From: Molossus alvarezi
Taxonomy: Eukaryota; Chordata; Mammalia; Chiroptera; Molossidae
Assembly (NCBI GenBank): GCA_037176705.1
Contig: CM073887.1
Coordinates: 89,042,348 to 89,106,347 of the forward strand
Reading direction: 5' to 3'
DNA length: 64,000 bases
Shown: one piece after another, positions 11,340 to 20,067 of the stretch
How the letters are laid out: each line of letters begins with the position of its first letter
Numbering within the stretch: the stretch's first letter is position 1
Notes under the pieces: model-generated
Told to the model about the DNA's origin: nothing
Database searches by the model: none
Seen by the model: the letters and a program-made list of their open reading frames with translations, nothing else
Program-made: the position numbers and the translations under genes

Positions 11340-12172
11340 AGGGAGGGAAAGCCCACCTGAGAATGACACCAGCACCCAGAGCAGAGAGCAAAGCCAAGAG
11401 GTCAGGAGAGGTCATTCCTGCTGAGGTCACAGAGCTCCCAGGCGATCAGCTGCATGAGGATGAGCTCTGCCTGCCTCACCCACCAGGCCAGGTGCTGGAC
11501 TTTCCCTGCAGAACCGCATCGTTACTGTCGGAGTTCCCGTCATCAAGTCCCATCACTGCACACTGCAACCTTCTCAAACTACAGGATGCACAGCCCCAAA
11601 TCTGTGCAGAGGATGAAAACCAGAGTAGCCAACACATCTTCTGGAGCATCAAGTGTATTACAGAATTGGAGAGAACCAAATACTTTAATGAGAACACCCC
11701 ACAAACATGGGAGCAGAGGACAGCAGGGGAGAAAGAAGGGCTCCAGGAAAAACAGTCCAGTGTCTGAAGTTTCATTCAGGGTGGGAAGAGGGGTGGTCCC
11801 ACAGCGAAGGCAGCCTCTCCTCTCAACCCCCAGGGCTCCAGGCCATCTCCAAGCACAGCAGGTATTTTGGATAAGATGCTTCTGAAGGCCACGGAGATAC
11901 TGGATACCCTCCTGATGGGAACCCCGGTGCAGAGAACGCCTCGGCAGTCTGCACAACCCACTGTCCGCTGCACCAAGTCCTCTCACCTTACACAGCGTGT
12001 ATTCCCGGAACCTCTCTCATCGCAGCTGTTTGTGTCCAGCATCTGGTTCATCACCTGCACCACGTGGCCGGCCTCCTAGGAGCTCAGTACCTTCAGGTTC
12101 AATATTCTGGGGGTGCTGCTTGATCTTCACAGAATCTTCGACTATGGTCTGTGGTGGCCAGCGACACTTTTT
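11340..12172. other. unassigned sequence 3' of the kinase cluster
   Basis: GC-moderate sequence with overlapping short open frames on both strands, none recognised. It directly follows, on the minus strand, the tail of kinase copy 2. It may contain a degraded processed copy or 3'UTR of the cluster, but I cannot show that. Confidence 0.3.
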
Positions 12173-12187
12173 AAAAATTGTATCAGT

Positions 12188-12644
12188 GCCGGGCTGGTGG
12201 GGATCAGTGGCTGAACATCAACCCATGCACCCAGAGATCACTGGTTCCATTCCCGGTCAGGACACATGCCCAAGTTGTGAGCCAGATCCCCAATGGTGGG
12301 CATGCAAGAGGTGGTCAATTGATGATCTCTCGAATCAAAGTTTCCATCTCTCTTTCCCTCTTCCTTCCTCTCTTTCTAAAGCAATAAAAAGGGGAAACAA
12401 TAATTTAGAAATTAAAAAAATTCCAGCCAGTGTGGTCAGTGATTGAACATCAACTCATGCACCAAGAGTTCAAAGGTTCGAATCCCAGTCAGGACACATG
12501 CACAGGTTGTGGGCCTGATCCCAGTGGGGGGCGTGCAGGAGGAAACCAATCGTTCTCTCTCATTGATGCTTCTCTCTCTCTCTCCCTCCCACATCCTCTC
12601 TCTCTAAAATCAATAAAGAAAACAATAAAAATTTCTAAATAGAT
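12188..12644 (+). mobile_element. Two tandem Ves-type SINE units sharing one target-site duplication
   Basis: Unit 1 starts near 12,188 ('GCCGGGCTGGTGGGGATCAG') and unit 2 near 12,424 ('CAGCCAGTGTGGTCAGTG'). Both have the B-box region, CT-rich core and 'CAATAAA...' tail. The 15-bp repeats 'AAAAATTGTATCAGT' (12,173-12,187) and 'AAAAATTATATCAGT' (12,645-12,659) flank the pair, not each unit. This suggests insertion as a dimer, or a second SINE landing in the tail of the first. Confidence 0.8.
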
Positions 12645-12659
12645 AAAAATTATATCAGT

Positions 12660-13690
12660 TTCACTCTTGTCTTCTTGAACCACCATTTGTGACTAGATGG
12701 CACACAGCACCTAAGTCCTAACAAAATCCTAAAGGCCCTCCTAGCTTTAGTCTGTTGGCCCTGGATGTGGCCAGTGAAAGAGGCTGAGGACTCACCATCA
12801 GAATGAGCAGCTTGAAGGTTTTCATTGGCGGTTTCCCAGGGGGTTCCACCAACCCTGCTGGTGCTGCTGATGTGGGTGATGGGGAAATTTCCAGAGTCAC
12901 ACAGGAGGGGTGAATTGGAGATGGCGGTCCCTGACTTTAGGCCAGGTATGGGAGTGGTGCTCCTTGCTTCCCCCCTTGCTGGGATGGTGGTGCTCCTAGC
13001 TTCTTCGCTGGCTGGGGTGGTGGTTCTCCTTGCTTCTTTTCTGGCTGGAATGGTGGTGTTCGTCGCATCTTCCCTGACTGAGATGGGGTGCTCCTTGCTC
13101 CTTCCCTGGCTGGGATGGGGTGCTCCTTGCTTCTTCCCTGGCTGAGATGGGGTGCTCCTTGCTCCTTCCCTGGCTGGGATGGGGTGCGCCTTGCTTCTTC
13201 CCTGGCTGGGATGGGGTGCTCCTTGCTTCTTCGCTGGCTGGGATGGGGAGCTCCTGGCTTCTTCCCTGGCTGGGATGGGGTGCTCCTTGCTTCTTCCCTG
13301 GCAGGGATAGGGTGCTCCTTGCTCCTTCCCTGGCTGGGATGGGGTGCTCCTTGCTTCTTTTCTGGCTGGGATGGTGGTGCTCCTTGCTTCCTCTGTGGCT
13401 GAATGGTGGTGGCTTTTTGCTTCCCACCTGGGTAGATTGGTGGTGGTCTTCCCTTCTTTCCTGGCTGTGATTGTAGTGTTCATCATTTCTTTCATGGCTG
13501 GGATGGGGTGCTCCTTGCTTCTTTCTTAGATGAGATGGTGATGCTCCTTGCTTCTTCCCTGGCTGGGATGGGGTGCGCCTTGCTTCTTTCCTGGCTGGGA
13601 TGATGGTGGTCTTTGCTTCTTCTCTAGCTCAAGTGTGGGGGGTGGTCTTTACTTCTTGCCTGTCTTAGATGGTGGTGGTCTTCACTCCTG
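12660..13690 (-). pseudogene. SMOK/MARK-like kinase copy 2: C-terminal tail only, kinase lost
   Basis: On the minus strand an open frame reaches 12,650 and ends with the same tail as copy 1: 'STTPIPGLKSG', 'ISSTSRVGGTP', 'HIQGQQTKARRAFRILLGL' and 'CCVPSSHKWWFKKT'. Upstream lie 11-residue repeats (EARSTTIPARK type; 33 bp) and then a 32-bp repeat array. Before any UBA or kinase sequence is reached, the similarity stops at about 13,690, where a headless SINE begins. So this is a tandem-duplicate tail with the catalytic part deleted. The frame stays open for about 280 codons because all three frames of the repeat lack stops, so openness alone does not mean coding. The first ATG (13,495) is arbitrary. 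Confidence 0.8.
13082..13369 (-). repeat. 32-bp minisatellite, 9 units, frame-rotating
   Basis: Nine consecutive units begin with GATGGGG or a close variant at 13,082, 13,114, 13,146, 13,178, 13,210, 13,242, 13,274, 13,306 and 13,338, exactly 32 bases apart. Diverged 33-bp units flank the array on both sides. Because 32 is not a multiple of 3, the minus-strand frame shifts each unit and the protein period becomes 3 units (32 residues). Confidence 0.95.
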
Positions 13691-13862
13691 GCTGGACACA
13701 TGCCCAGGTTGTGGGCTTGATCCTAGTGGGAGGAATGCAGGGGCAACCAATTGATGTTCGCTCTTATCGATGTTTCTATCTCTCTTTGCCCCTCACCTCC
13801 TCTCTAAAATTGGTAAAAAAAAATAAATAAATAAAAAATTGTAAATAAATAAATAAATAAAA
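13691..13862 (+). mobile_element. Ves-type SINE lacking its 5' head
   Basis: Begins mid-element at 'GGACACATGCCCAGGTTGTGG', continues through the CT core and ends in a (TAAA)n-like tail followed by 'ATTATATCGGTTTCACTC'. The same SINE-tail-to-gene junction follows the SINE pair at 12,645. The SINE is therefore part of the duplicated unit, and the head was lost at the duplication or deletion breakpoint. Confidence 0.85.
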
Positions 13863-13865
13863 ATT

Positions 13866-14249
13866 ATATCGGTTTCACTCGTCTTTTTGAACCATCTTTT
13901 CTGACCAGACGGCACACAGCACACAAGTCCTAAAAGAACCCTAAATGCTCTCTTAGCCTTACTCTGTTGGCCCTGGATGTGGCCAGGGAAAGAGGCTAAG
14001 GACTCGACATCAGAATGAGCAGTTTGAGGGTTATTTTCATTGGTGGTTTCCTCGGGGGTTCCACCAACCCTGCTGGTGCTGCTGATGTACATGATGTGGG
14101 AGTTCCCAGGGTCACCCCGGAGGGCTGTACTGGAGGTGGTGGTCCCTGACTTTGGGCCAGGTATTGGAGTGGTGCTCCTTGTTTCTTCCGTGGCTGGGAT
14201 GGTGGTGGTCTTCTCTTCTTCTCTGTGTAGAATGGTGGTGGTCTTCTCT
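13866..14249 (-). pseudogene. Frameshifted C-terminal tail of kinase copy 1
   Basis: In a different minus-strand frame from the kinase, the sequence encodes 'TTTIPATEETRSTTPIPG', 'ISSTSRVGGTPEETTNENN', 'HIQGQQSKAKRAFRVLLGL' and 'CCVPSGQKRWFKKTS', collinear with the tail of copy 2. The frame joins the kinase frame at the 25-bp repeat unit at 14,225-14,249, which is 8 bp shorter than its 33-bp neighbours. The tail was thus part of the gene and is now out of frame in this sequence. Confidence 0.75.
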
Positions 14250-15893
14250 GGATAGGATGGTGGTGGTTTTCTCATCTTCTCTGGGTAGGATGGTGGTGGT
14301 CTTCTCATCTTCCCTGGGTAGGATGGTGGTGGTCTTCTCATCTTCTCTGGGTAGGATGGTGGTGGTCTTCTCATCTTCTCTGGGTAGGATGGTGGTGGTC
14401 TTCTCATCTTCTCTGGGTAGGATGGTGGTGGTCTTCTCATCTTCTCTGGGTAGGATGGTGGTGGTCTTCTCATCTTCTCTGGGTAGGATGGTGGTGGTCT
14501 TCTCATCTTCCCTGGGTAGGATGGTGGTGGTCTTCTCATCTTCTCTGGGTAGGATGGTGGTGGTCTTCTCATCTTCTCTGGGTAGGATGGTGGTGGTGGT
14601 TGGTTCTTCGCGGGTTCGCGAGGTGGTGGTTTTCACTTCTTCCCTGGTTGGGGGTGTGGTGGTTTTCACTTCTTCCCTGACTGGGGTGGTGGTGGTTTTC
14701 ACGTCTTCCCTGGTTGGGGATGTGGTGGTTTTTGGTTTCAGAATGTTCTTCCCCCCTTTCATGCTGGCTGAGGAGGTGGGCAGCCTTGATTCGAAGCTGG
14801 GTGGTAAAGTGGCCGGGTCTCCGCCCTTTTGCCCTTCTGCCTGAACCCCTTGTAATGCAGAAGGATTGATGTTAGGGTCAGGGGAGGAACAGGGCCTTAC
14901 CTTAATGGTGGATATCTTCATTTGAGGTGTTGTCATAGATAAAATTAGATAGGTCCCCATAAGACTATCATATTTTTTTGAAGTTACCGATTCTTGTATC
15001 TCATGTTCCTCCCAGCCCATATTTATCATGATGCTTACTATCTGAGCATTCAGGTCCCCCTGGGGTGGCTCAACATATGGCCTGAGGGCCTCTGGCTGGC
15101 CCAAGTTGAGCCAGCGGTCTTTCATTACATTCTCTAGAGTTGGTCTCTTGCTGGGGTTGAAGGTCAATAATTTCTTCAAAAGGTCTCTACATCCGTGGGA
15201 GAGATACATTGGTAAATGGAACTGTCCTCTCAATATACTATTCTCTTCCTCCTTGGTGTTCTTCCCCTTGAATGGTAGGTGTTTTGTTAGCATCTTGTAA
15301 AGGACTACTCCGACACTCCATACATCGGCCTTTTCATCATAAGGTTCACACTTCAATACCTCAGGCGCTATGTATGGGATAGTCCCACAGCAGTCTGTTA
15401 GCTTCTCATCTTTAAGTACTGCACTCAAGCCAAAATCTGCTAACCGTACATTGTTATCCCCGTCTAGCAGTATATTTTCAGGCTTAACATCTCTATGGAT
15501 TATGCCGCGTTTGTGACAGTGTTGTAACGCAGATATTAATTGGCGCAAGGTAGTTCGGGATTCCTCCTCTGCCATGCGGCTTCTATTCTTCAGATAATCA
15601 AATAAGTCTCCGCCGCTGATATACTCTTGGAAGAGATATACATTGTCTTCAGTGGTAATAACTTCAAACAAGTGGGCGATGTTTGGGTGTTTTAGTACCT
15701 GGAGAGCATGGACTTCATCAGAAGGATCAGAGAGGCCCTGTTGACGCAGAACCTTCACTGCCACTTCTTTGCCCGTTACAGTGTGCCGCGCCAGCCACAC
15801 TGAGGCAAAGGCTCCCCAGCCGATGGTTTTCAGGAGGATGTAATTCCCTACGTGGAGCTCCTTGATGTCAGAGAGGGCTGCACGGGTATACAT
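14112..15893 (-). CDS. Sperm-motility-kinase/MARK-like Ser/Thr kinase (copy 1), 593 codons
   Basis: Single-exon kinase gene. The kinase domain (about residues 16-262) has all catalytic elements: Gly-loop IGWGAFASV (24-32), VAVK Lys47, helix-C Glu60, HRD at 133-135 with Lys137 and Asn140, DFG 153-155, APE 176-178 and a 'KADVWSVGVVLY' helix F. A UBA-like segment (about 281-320) follows, as in MARK and SMOK kinases, then a linker and a Thr-rich repeat tail: degenerate 11-mers from about 390, then ten TTTILPREDEK units. The activation-loop position phosphorylated by LKB1 in MARKs aligns with Asp167 ('KLTDCCGTIPY'), not Thr. Start: ATG at 15,893 precedes the kinase by a normal 15 residues. From about codon 549 an 8-bp deletion moves the frame off the family tail, so the last 45 codons are probably not native. 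SMOK genes are testis-expressed retrogenes of the MARK family; that role is inferred. Its neighbours are two broken copies. Confidence 0.82.
   Translation of the reverse strand: MYTRAALSDIKELHVGNYILLKTIGWGAFASVWLARHTVTGKEVAVKVLRQQGLSDPSDEVHALQVLKHPNIAHLFEVITTEDNVYLFQEYISGGDLFDYLKNRSRMAEEESRTTLRQLISALQHCHKRGIIHRDVKPENILLDGDNNVRLADFGLSAVLKDEKLTDCCGTIPYIAPEVLKCEPYDEKADVWSVGVVLYKMLTKHLPFKGKNTKEEENSILRGQFHLPMYLSHGCRDLLKKLLTFNPSKRPTLENVMKDRWLNLGQPEALRPYVEPPQGDLNAQIVSIMINMGWEEHEIQESVTSKKYDSLMGTYLILSMTTPQMKISTIKVRPCSSPDPNINPSALQGVQAEGQKGGDPATLPPSFESRLPTSSASMKGGKNILKPKTTTSPTREDVKTTTTPVREEVKTTTPPTREEVKTTTSRTREEPTTTTILPREDEKTTTILPREDEKTTTILPREDEKTTTILPREDEKTTTILPREDEKTTTILPREDEKTTTILPREDEKTTTILPREDEKTTTILPREDEKTTTILPREDEKTTTILSREDHHHSTQRRREDHHHPSHGRNKEHHSNTWPKVRDHHLQYSPPG
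14250..14612 (-). repeat. 33-bp coding minisatellite (11-residue unit)
   Basis: On the plus strand, units starting GGGTAGGATGG recur every 33 bases at 14,283, 14,316, 14,349, 14,382, 14,415, 14,448, 14,481, 14,514, 14,547 and 14,580, preceded by a variant unit at 14,250. In-frame on the minus strand it encodes TTTILPREDEK. Units differ by a few bases only (CTCT/CCCT), indicating recent homogenisation. Diverged 11-mers continue to about 14,735. Confidence 0.96.
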
Positions 15894-15902
15894 GGTGGCT
15901 CA

Positions 15903-16145
15903 AAAGAAAAAGAAAAAGAGAGAGAAAAGAAAAACAAAACAAAACAAAAATAAGAAACAAGAAAATTAAAAACAAAGAACAAAATAAAATAAAATAGTCA
16001 AACAAAAAAGAGAAAAAAAGAAAAAATTAAGAAAATTAAAAACAAACAAAAAAATAAATTAAAATAATAAATTAAAATAAAGAAAAATAAGAAAAAGAAT
16101 CAAAATAAAAAACAAAAACAGAAAAACAAAGAACAAAAACGAAAA
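15903..16145 (-). repeat. A-rich tract (T/U-rich on the gene strand) just upstream of the kinase start
   Basis: About 240 bases of almost pure A with scattered G, C and T on the plus strand, ending 10 bases before the CAT of the kinase start codon. On the kinase strand it is a U-rich leader or upstream tract. It does not look like a retroposon tail, since it sits at the 5' end of the gene, not the 3' end. Confidence 0.8.
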
Positions 16146-16240
16146 TGACAGAGAACAAGCCAACAACTAGTCCTAGTACCACAGTTCACCACAATCAGCT
16201 TCCTGGGCTCTGACGGACAAAAACCTCAGTCCAGCCAGGG

Positions 16241-16250
16241 CCTTATATGG
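16241..16250 (-). promoter_or_regulatory. Candidate CArG/TATA element upstream of kinase copy 1
   Basis: The minus strand reads CCATATAAGG, which fits the SRF CArG consensus CC(A/T)6GG and contains a TATA-like ATATAAG. It lies about 350 bases upstream of the kinase ATG, with the U-rich tract between. A single motif match; function is inference. Confidence 0.35.
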
Positions 16251-16599
16251 GACTGGCTGTCCTTTCATCACAATGGTGCCTGTGACATACTGTGAGGCTG
16301 GGCATAAACCACAGCAGTTTTCTCACTTTTTGGTCTCATGACTCTTACTATGGGAAAAAAATAAAAGAAAACCAAAGAGCTTTTTGTTTATGTGGCACAT
16401 TAAAGATTGATATTTACTTGATCAGAAGTGAAAATCTGTAAGATGCAAATAAAATAAAAAAAAAATGAAGAGTCTCATGCCCCAGGTCGGAATTCAAATA
16501 TCACCTGTTTAGTGAGGGCTCCCCTGATCCATCCATCCTTCCCACCTCACCCAGCTCGTCACCTTTGTCATCTTCATAGCAATGACTACAGTGTATCAG

Positions 16600-16728
16600 A
16601 TTCTTTTTTAATCCTCACCTGATGATGTTATTTATTTTATTTTATTTCTTTTGGAGTAAGAGAGGAAGGGAAAGGGGGTAGAGAGAGAAACAGAGAAACA
16701 TAAATGTGAGAGAGAAACTCTGATCAGT
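16600..16728 (-). mobile_element. Ves SINE, partial, antisense
   Basis: Tail and GA-rich core of a minus-strand SINE ('AATCCTCACCTGATGATG' to 'AACTCTGATCAG'). The tRNA-like head is absent; at about 16,728 the sequence passes directly into the tail of kinase copy 3. Confidence 0.75.
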
Positions 16729-17965
16729 ACCTGCTGTGGTCAGAGGAAGAGGTTTGGGACCCACCATCAGGATGAGCAGCTTGAAGGCAGTTTTCATTGG
16801 TGGTTTCCTCGGGGGCTCCACCAACCCTGCTGGTGCTGGTGCTGTGGGTGATGGTTGAGCCCCCGGGGTCACACAGGAGGGCTGAACCCGGGGTAGCCGT
16901 CTATGTCTTTTAGCCAAGAACTGAAGTGGTGGTCCCTGCTTCCACCCTGGCTGGGGGAGTGGTCATTCTTACCTCTGGGCTGCCTGGGGGAGTGGTGGTC
17001 TTTTCTTCCTGGCTGGCTGGGGTACTGGTCATACTGGCTTCCAGGATGGCTGGTGGAATGTTCTTCCTCAGTTCCAGGTAGGCTGAAGGAGTTGGCACCC
17101 TGACTCCAGGCTGACTGGGAAAATGGCTGGGTCCCTGCCCTGATGCCTCAACCCCTTGGGTTCAGGAAGGCTGATGTTGGGGTCAAGGGAGGGGCAGGGC
17201 CTAACCCTAATGTGCAGTCCTTCATCTTGGGTGGTATTGTAGGTAACATTAGATAGGTTCCCATAATATTATCATATTTTTTTCTAGTTACAGATTCATG
17301 TATCTTAATGCTCCTTAAATCCCACATTCCTCATTATTTTTATGACCTGGTGGTTCGCCACCCCACCCCACCCCGGAAGTGGCTCACTGTACAACCTCAG
17401 TGTCTCTGCCTGGCCCATGTTGAGCCAGCGGTCCTTCAGTATATCTTCCAGGGTTGGTGTGGCTGGGGTTGAGGGTCAATAATGTTTTTAAGTTCTTGAC
17501 ATTCTGTTCGGCAGCTAATATCTGCCTTGCAATTTTGTCATCAGTGCGTGACGGGGGAGCCACCGGGGTCATAGGGACCTTAAGCCCACAAACATGCTCG
17601 TAGGCAGGATAACAACATAAAATTAGCAGACTTTGGGTTTAGTGCACAGAGTACAGAGGAAAAACTGAGCACCTCTGTGGTATCTTTTTCTATATGGCTC
17701 CAGAGATCTCATAGCATGACCCTATGAGGGTCCGAAGGTGGATATTTGGGGTACTAGTCATACTGGCTTCCAGGATGGCTGGTGGGATGTTCCTCCTCAG
17801 TTCCAGGCAGGCTAAAGGAGTGGACACCCTGACTACAGGCTGGCTGGGGAAATGGCCAGGACACTTCAGGGAACTGTCCACTCAATATATTCTTCTCTTC
17901 TTCCAAGTTCTGCTCCTCGAATGGCAGTTTTCTGGTCACCATCTCGTGGGGGGAAAGATCCAGTG
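16729..17965 (-). pseudogene. SMOK/MARK-like kinase copy 3: scrambled pseudogene
   Basis: Minus-strand pieces in gene order: 'MVTRKLPFEEQNLEEEKN' and 'LSGQF' (about 17,940-17,870; matches kinase residues 201-225 of copy 1); a stretch without kinase similarity; 'LLTLNPS' then, after a frame change, 'TLEDILKDRWLNMGQAETL' (about 17,490-17,395; matches 243-270); UBA-region remnants (about 17,340-17,220); linker; and the Thr-rich tail with 'PPRKPPMKT' near 16,800. The N-lobe and catalytic loop are missing and the frame is broken several times. A block of about 108 bp from its own tail (17,021-17,128) reappears between the kinase pieces (17,749-17,857). Not functional as a kinase. Confidence 0.8.
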
Positions 17966-19094
17966 AACATTTTATACTCTCACCTGGAAAACCCCTGTAA
18001 GAGGAAAGTAAGAATAAACCAGAGGTAAGTCTTAAGAAAACTGCAACCCAGCCTTAATTAAGTTGATTCGGGCTTTGATTTGAATTAATGTGATCAATGC
18101 TGCCTCTGCCTAGTACAGGAGAGGAAATGATAAACTCTGTCTAGGAGGTCATCACCATCCTGAGCGTATAAAATTTGTCATACATAGTGTCCATGTACAA
18201 ATTCTAGGCTGCTGTTTGGTAATTTCTGCAAAGTAACTGTGCCTTTCTCCTAACTAATGTTCTGTTTTCACTCTGTGGGGGTTGAATGCAGATGCCTGCA
18301 GGAGCATGAGCTTGATTAAGTCATCACAGTTTCTGCCTGTGTGCGTGGCTGTGCTGTTCCTGCCTGTGCTGGTGCTTCCCACCCACTGGGCAGAAGGGCT
18401 AAAGGAAGGAAGGTCTCAGTCTGTGAACCAAAAAACAAAGGAGAGAGAGTGTGTGTGTGCATGATAGCCCCGCTACCCAACCCAATAACCAAACAAGGAA
18501 AAGAGTAATCCTGCATTTTTAAACTAGAGCAAGTTCTTTTATATTCCACAGGGCCTGAGCAAGCTGTTGCAAAATTCAAAGGCTGATCCCTAGGGTCAAT
18601 AAAATGGGTCTCAAGACAGCTGGACACTGTCCTCATCCAAAAAGTGTGAAAGTGTGAGGTGGGACAAAGGGGGGGAGGGGTGTGTGTGTGTGTGTATTGG
18701 GGAGGTAGGGACAGAAGAGATGGCCATTGCTGAGAATCCATGTCCTTTGGGGACAGGTTGCTTGCATCTGCGATGTGATGAGGCAGATGTCTCGGAGGAG
18801 CGGAGTCTACAGCGCCCTCCCAGGGAGCACCAGAGCCAGTACACTGACTCCCAGACATTCCAGGGGAAAGGTCTCTCCTGCCTCTGAAGTGAGCCTCTCT
18901 GAGTAGTTCATCTCACTATCAAGACATTGTTCTTTTATCTCCTATTCTACTCCCACAAAAGGATGATCTTCACTGGATCACAATTCTATTCAAGTCACCA
19001 AAAAACACTCAGTACCTGCTCTATGTCTGTGTCAGACACTGAGGACTGCGGTGAATATCATGGTAGTTCTGATTTCAAGAACTCACAAAACAAT
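17966..19094. other. unassigned intronic sequence
   Basis: Unique-looking sequence beyond the kinase cluster with short (GT)n runs at about 18,451-18,460 and 18,681-18,694. Open frames on both strands are short and unrecognised. Confidence 0.4.
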
Positions 19095-19320
19095 AGCTTC
19101 CCACATGTTAGCCATATGCCGAGCTCTGTCCCAAGCCCTTCACATTGAATCCTCACGGTGGCCATCTGTAGTGGATGCGTTACTATTACACCTCTTGTAC
19201 CAATAAGAAAGTTGAGTCCCAGAAAGATCATTTAACTTGCTAGCTAGTCAGCTGTAGAGCCAGGATTTGAATCCTGGCAGTCCGACTCTTGAGTTGATGC
19301 TTGAACTATTACGGTTTGCT
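19095..19320 (+). mobile_element. MIR SINE
   Basis: Typical MIR wording: 'CCAAGCCCTTCACATTGAAT', 'GAAAGTTGAGTCCCAGAAAG', 'CTTGCTAGCTAGTCAGC' and 'AGCCAGGATTTGAATCC'. Confidence 0.75.
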
Positions 19321-20067
19321 GCACTAGACTGTGGGGGTGGGGGTCTGCCCAAACCAAATACAATGTGTTAGGTGCTGTGGTGTTGAGCACACAGGCTGAG
19401 AGCAGTGAATGACATGTGGGAAGATGAGGCAACCAGACACTACTTCCCAGAGGAGGTGAGGTCTAAGCTGAGACCTAATGTACGATTGCTTGTTAGCCAA
19501 GCTGGGTGGGGTGTGGGTCCCAGGCAGAGGAAAGAGCAAATGCAAAAGTCTCTGGCGAGAGGGAGCACGGTTTATTCATATTAAAAGAAGAGAAGGTGCT
19601 GAGTGTGGATGAGTCATAGATCTCACAACAGGAAATATTTAGCTGTGGGGTTGCAGAGATTTATTCATTCACTCAACAAACATTTGTTTAGCATCCACTA
19701 TTGTCAGGCATGGAGGTAAGACAACATTAATTTCTACAAATAAGGTGATGGCTTATGGGGCTTGTAGTCCACAGAGTGAAATGATGCTTCCTCGTCTCAC
19801 CAATTAAGAAAGAACTGAAAGTAGGCACAAAGGTGAGTAGCAGGATCTTTCACTGTCAGCTGGGAGACTGTTACCAGATTCACACAGAGATATTTCTCTA
19901 GATTAATGTGCCCATGTGTGATTCTGCTATTTACTATCAGTTGTGAAATCAGACTCTTGTGAAGTTAACTGCACCACATGTAGGTATCTATTTAGTAGAA
20001 AAGAGACATTCAAAGGCTATAGTTTTAATGGCCACTAGGATGTTAACAGATTTGATCTCTATCTCTG
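19321..20067. other. unassigned intronic sequence
   Basis: No gene seen. The part at about 19,650-19,760 ('TTCATTCACTCAACAAACAT') resembles an old MIR/L2-like fragment, too short to name. Confidence 0.35.

Noticed and set aside
11363..11986. Overlapping frames of 134-149 codons on both strands
   Set aside because: No recognisable domain, frames on both strands of similar length, and no splice or retrocopy signature. Left as unassigned.
14112..14249. The last 45 codons of the kinase frame as a true C-terminus
   Set aside because: They are an out-of-frame reading of the repeat and tail region; the tail shared with copy 2 is in another frame.
12960..14735. Regularly spaced repeats that might suggest a CRISPR-like array
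   Set aside because: The units are head-to-tail with no spacers, and the host is a mammal. They are coding minisatellites.
13088..14844. Long plus-strand open frames across the minisatellites (Trp/Ser/Val-rich)
   Set aside because: They are antisense shadows of the 32/33-bp arrays, which lack stops in most frames. The minus-strand kinase gene explains the arrays.
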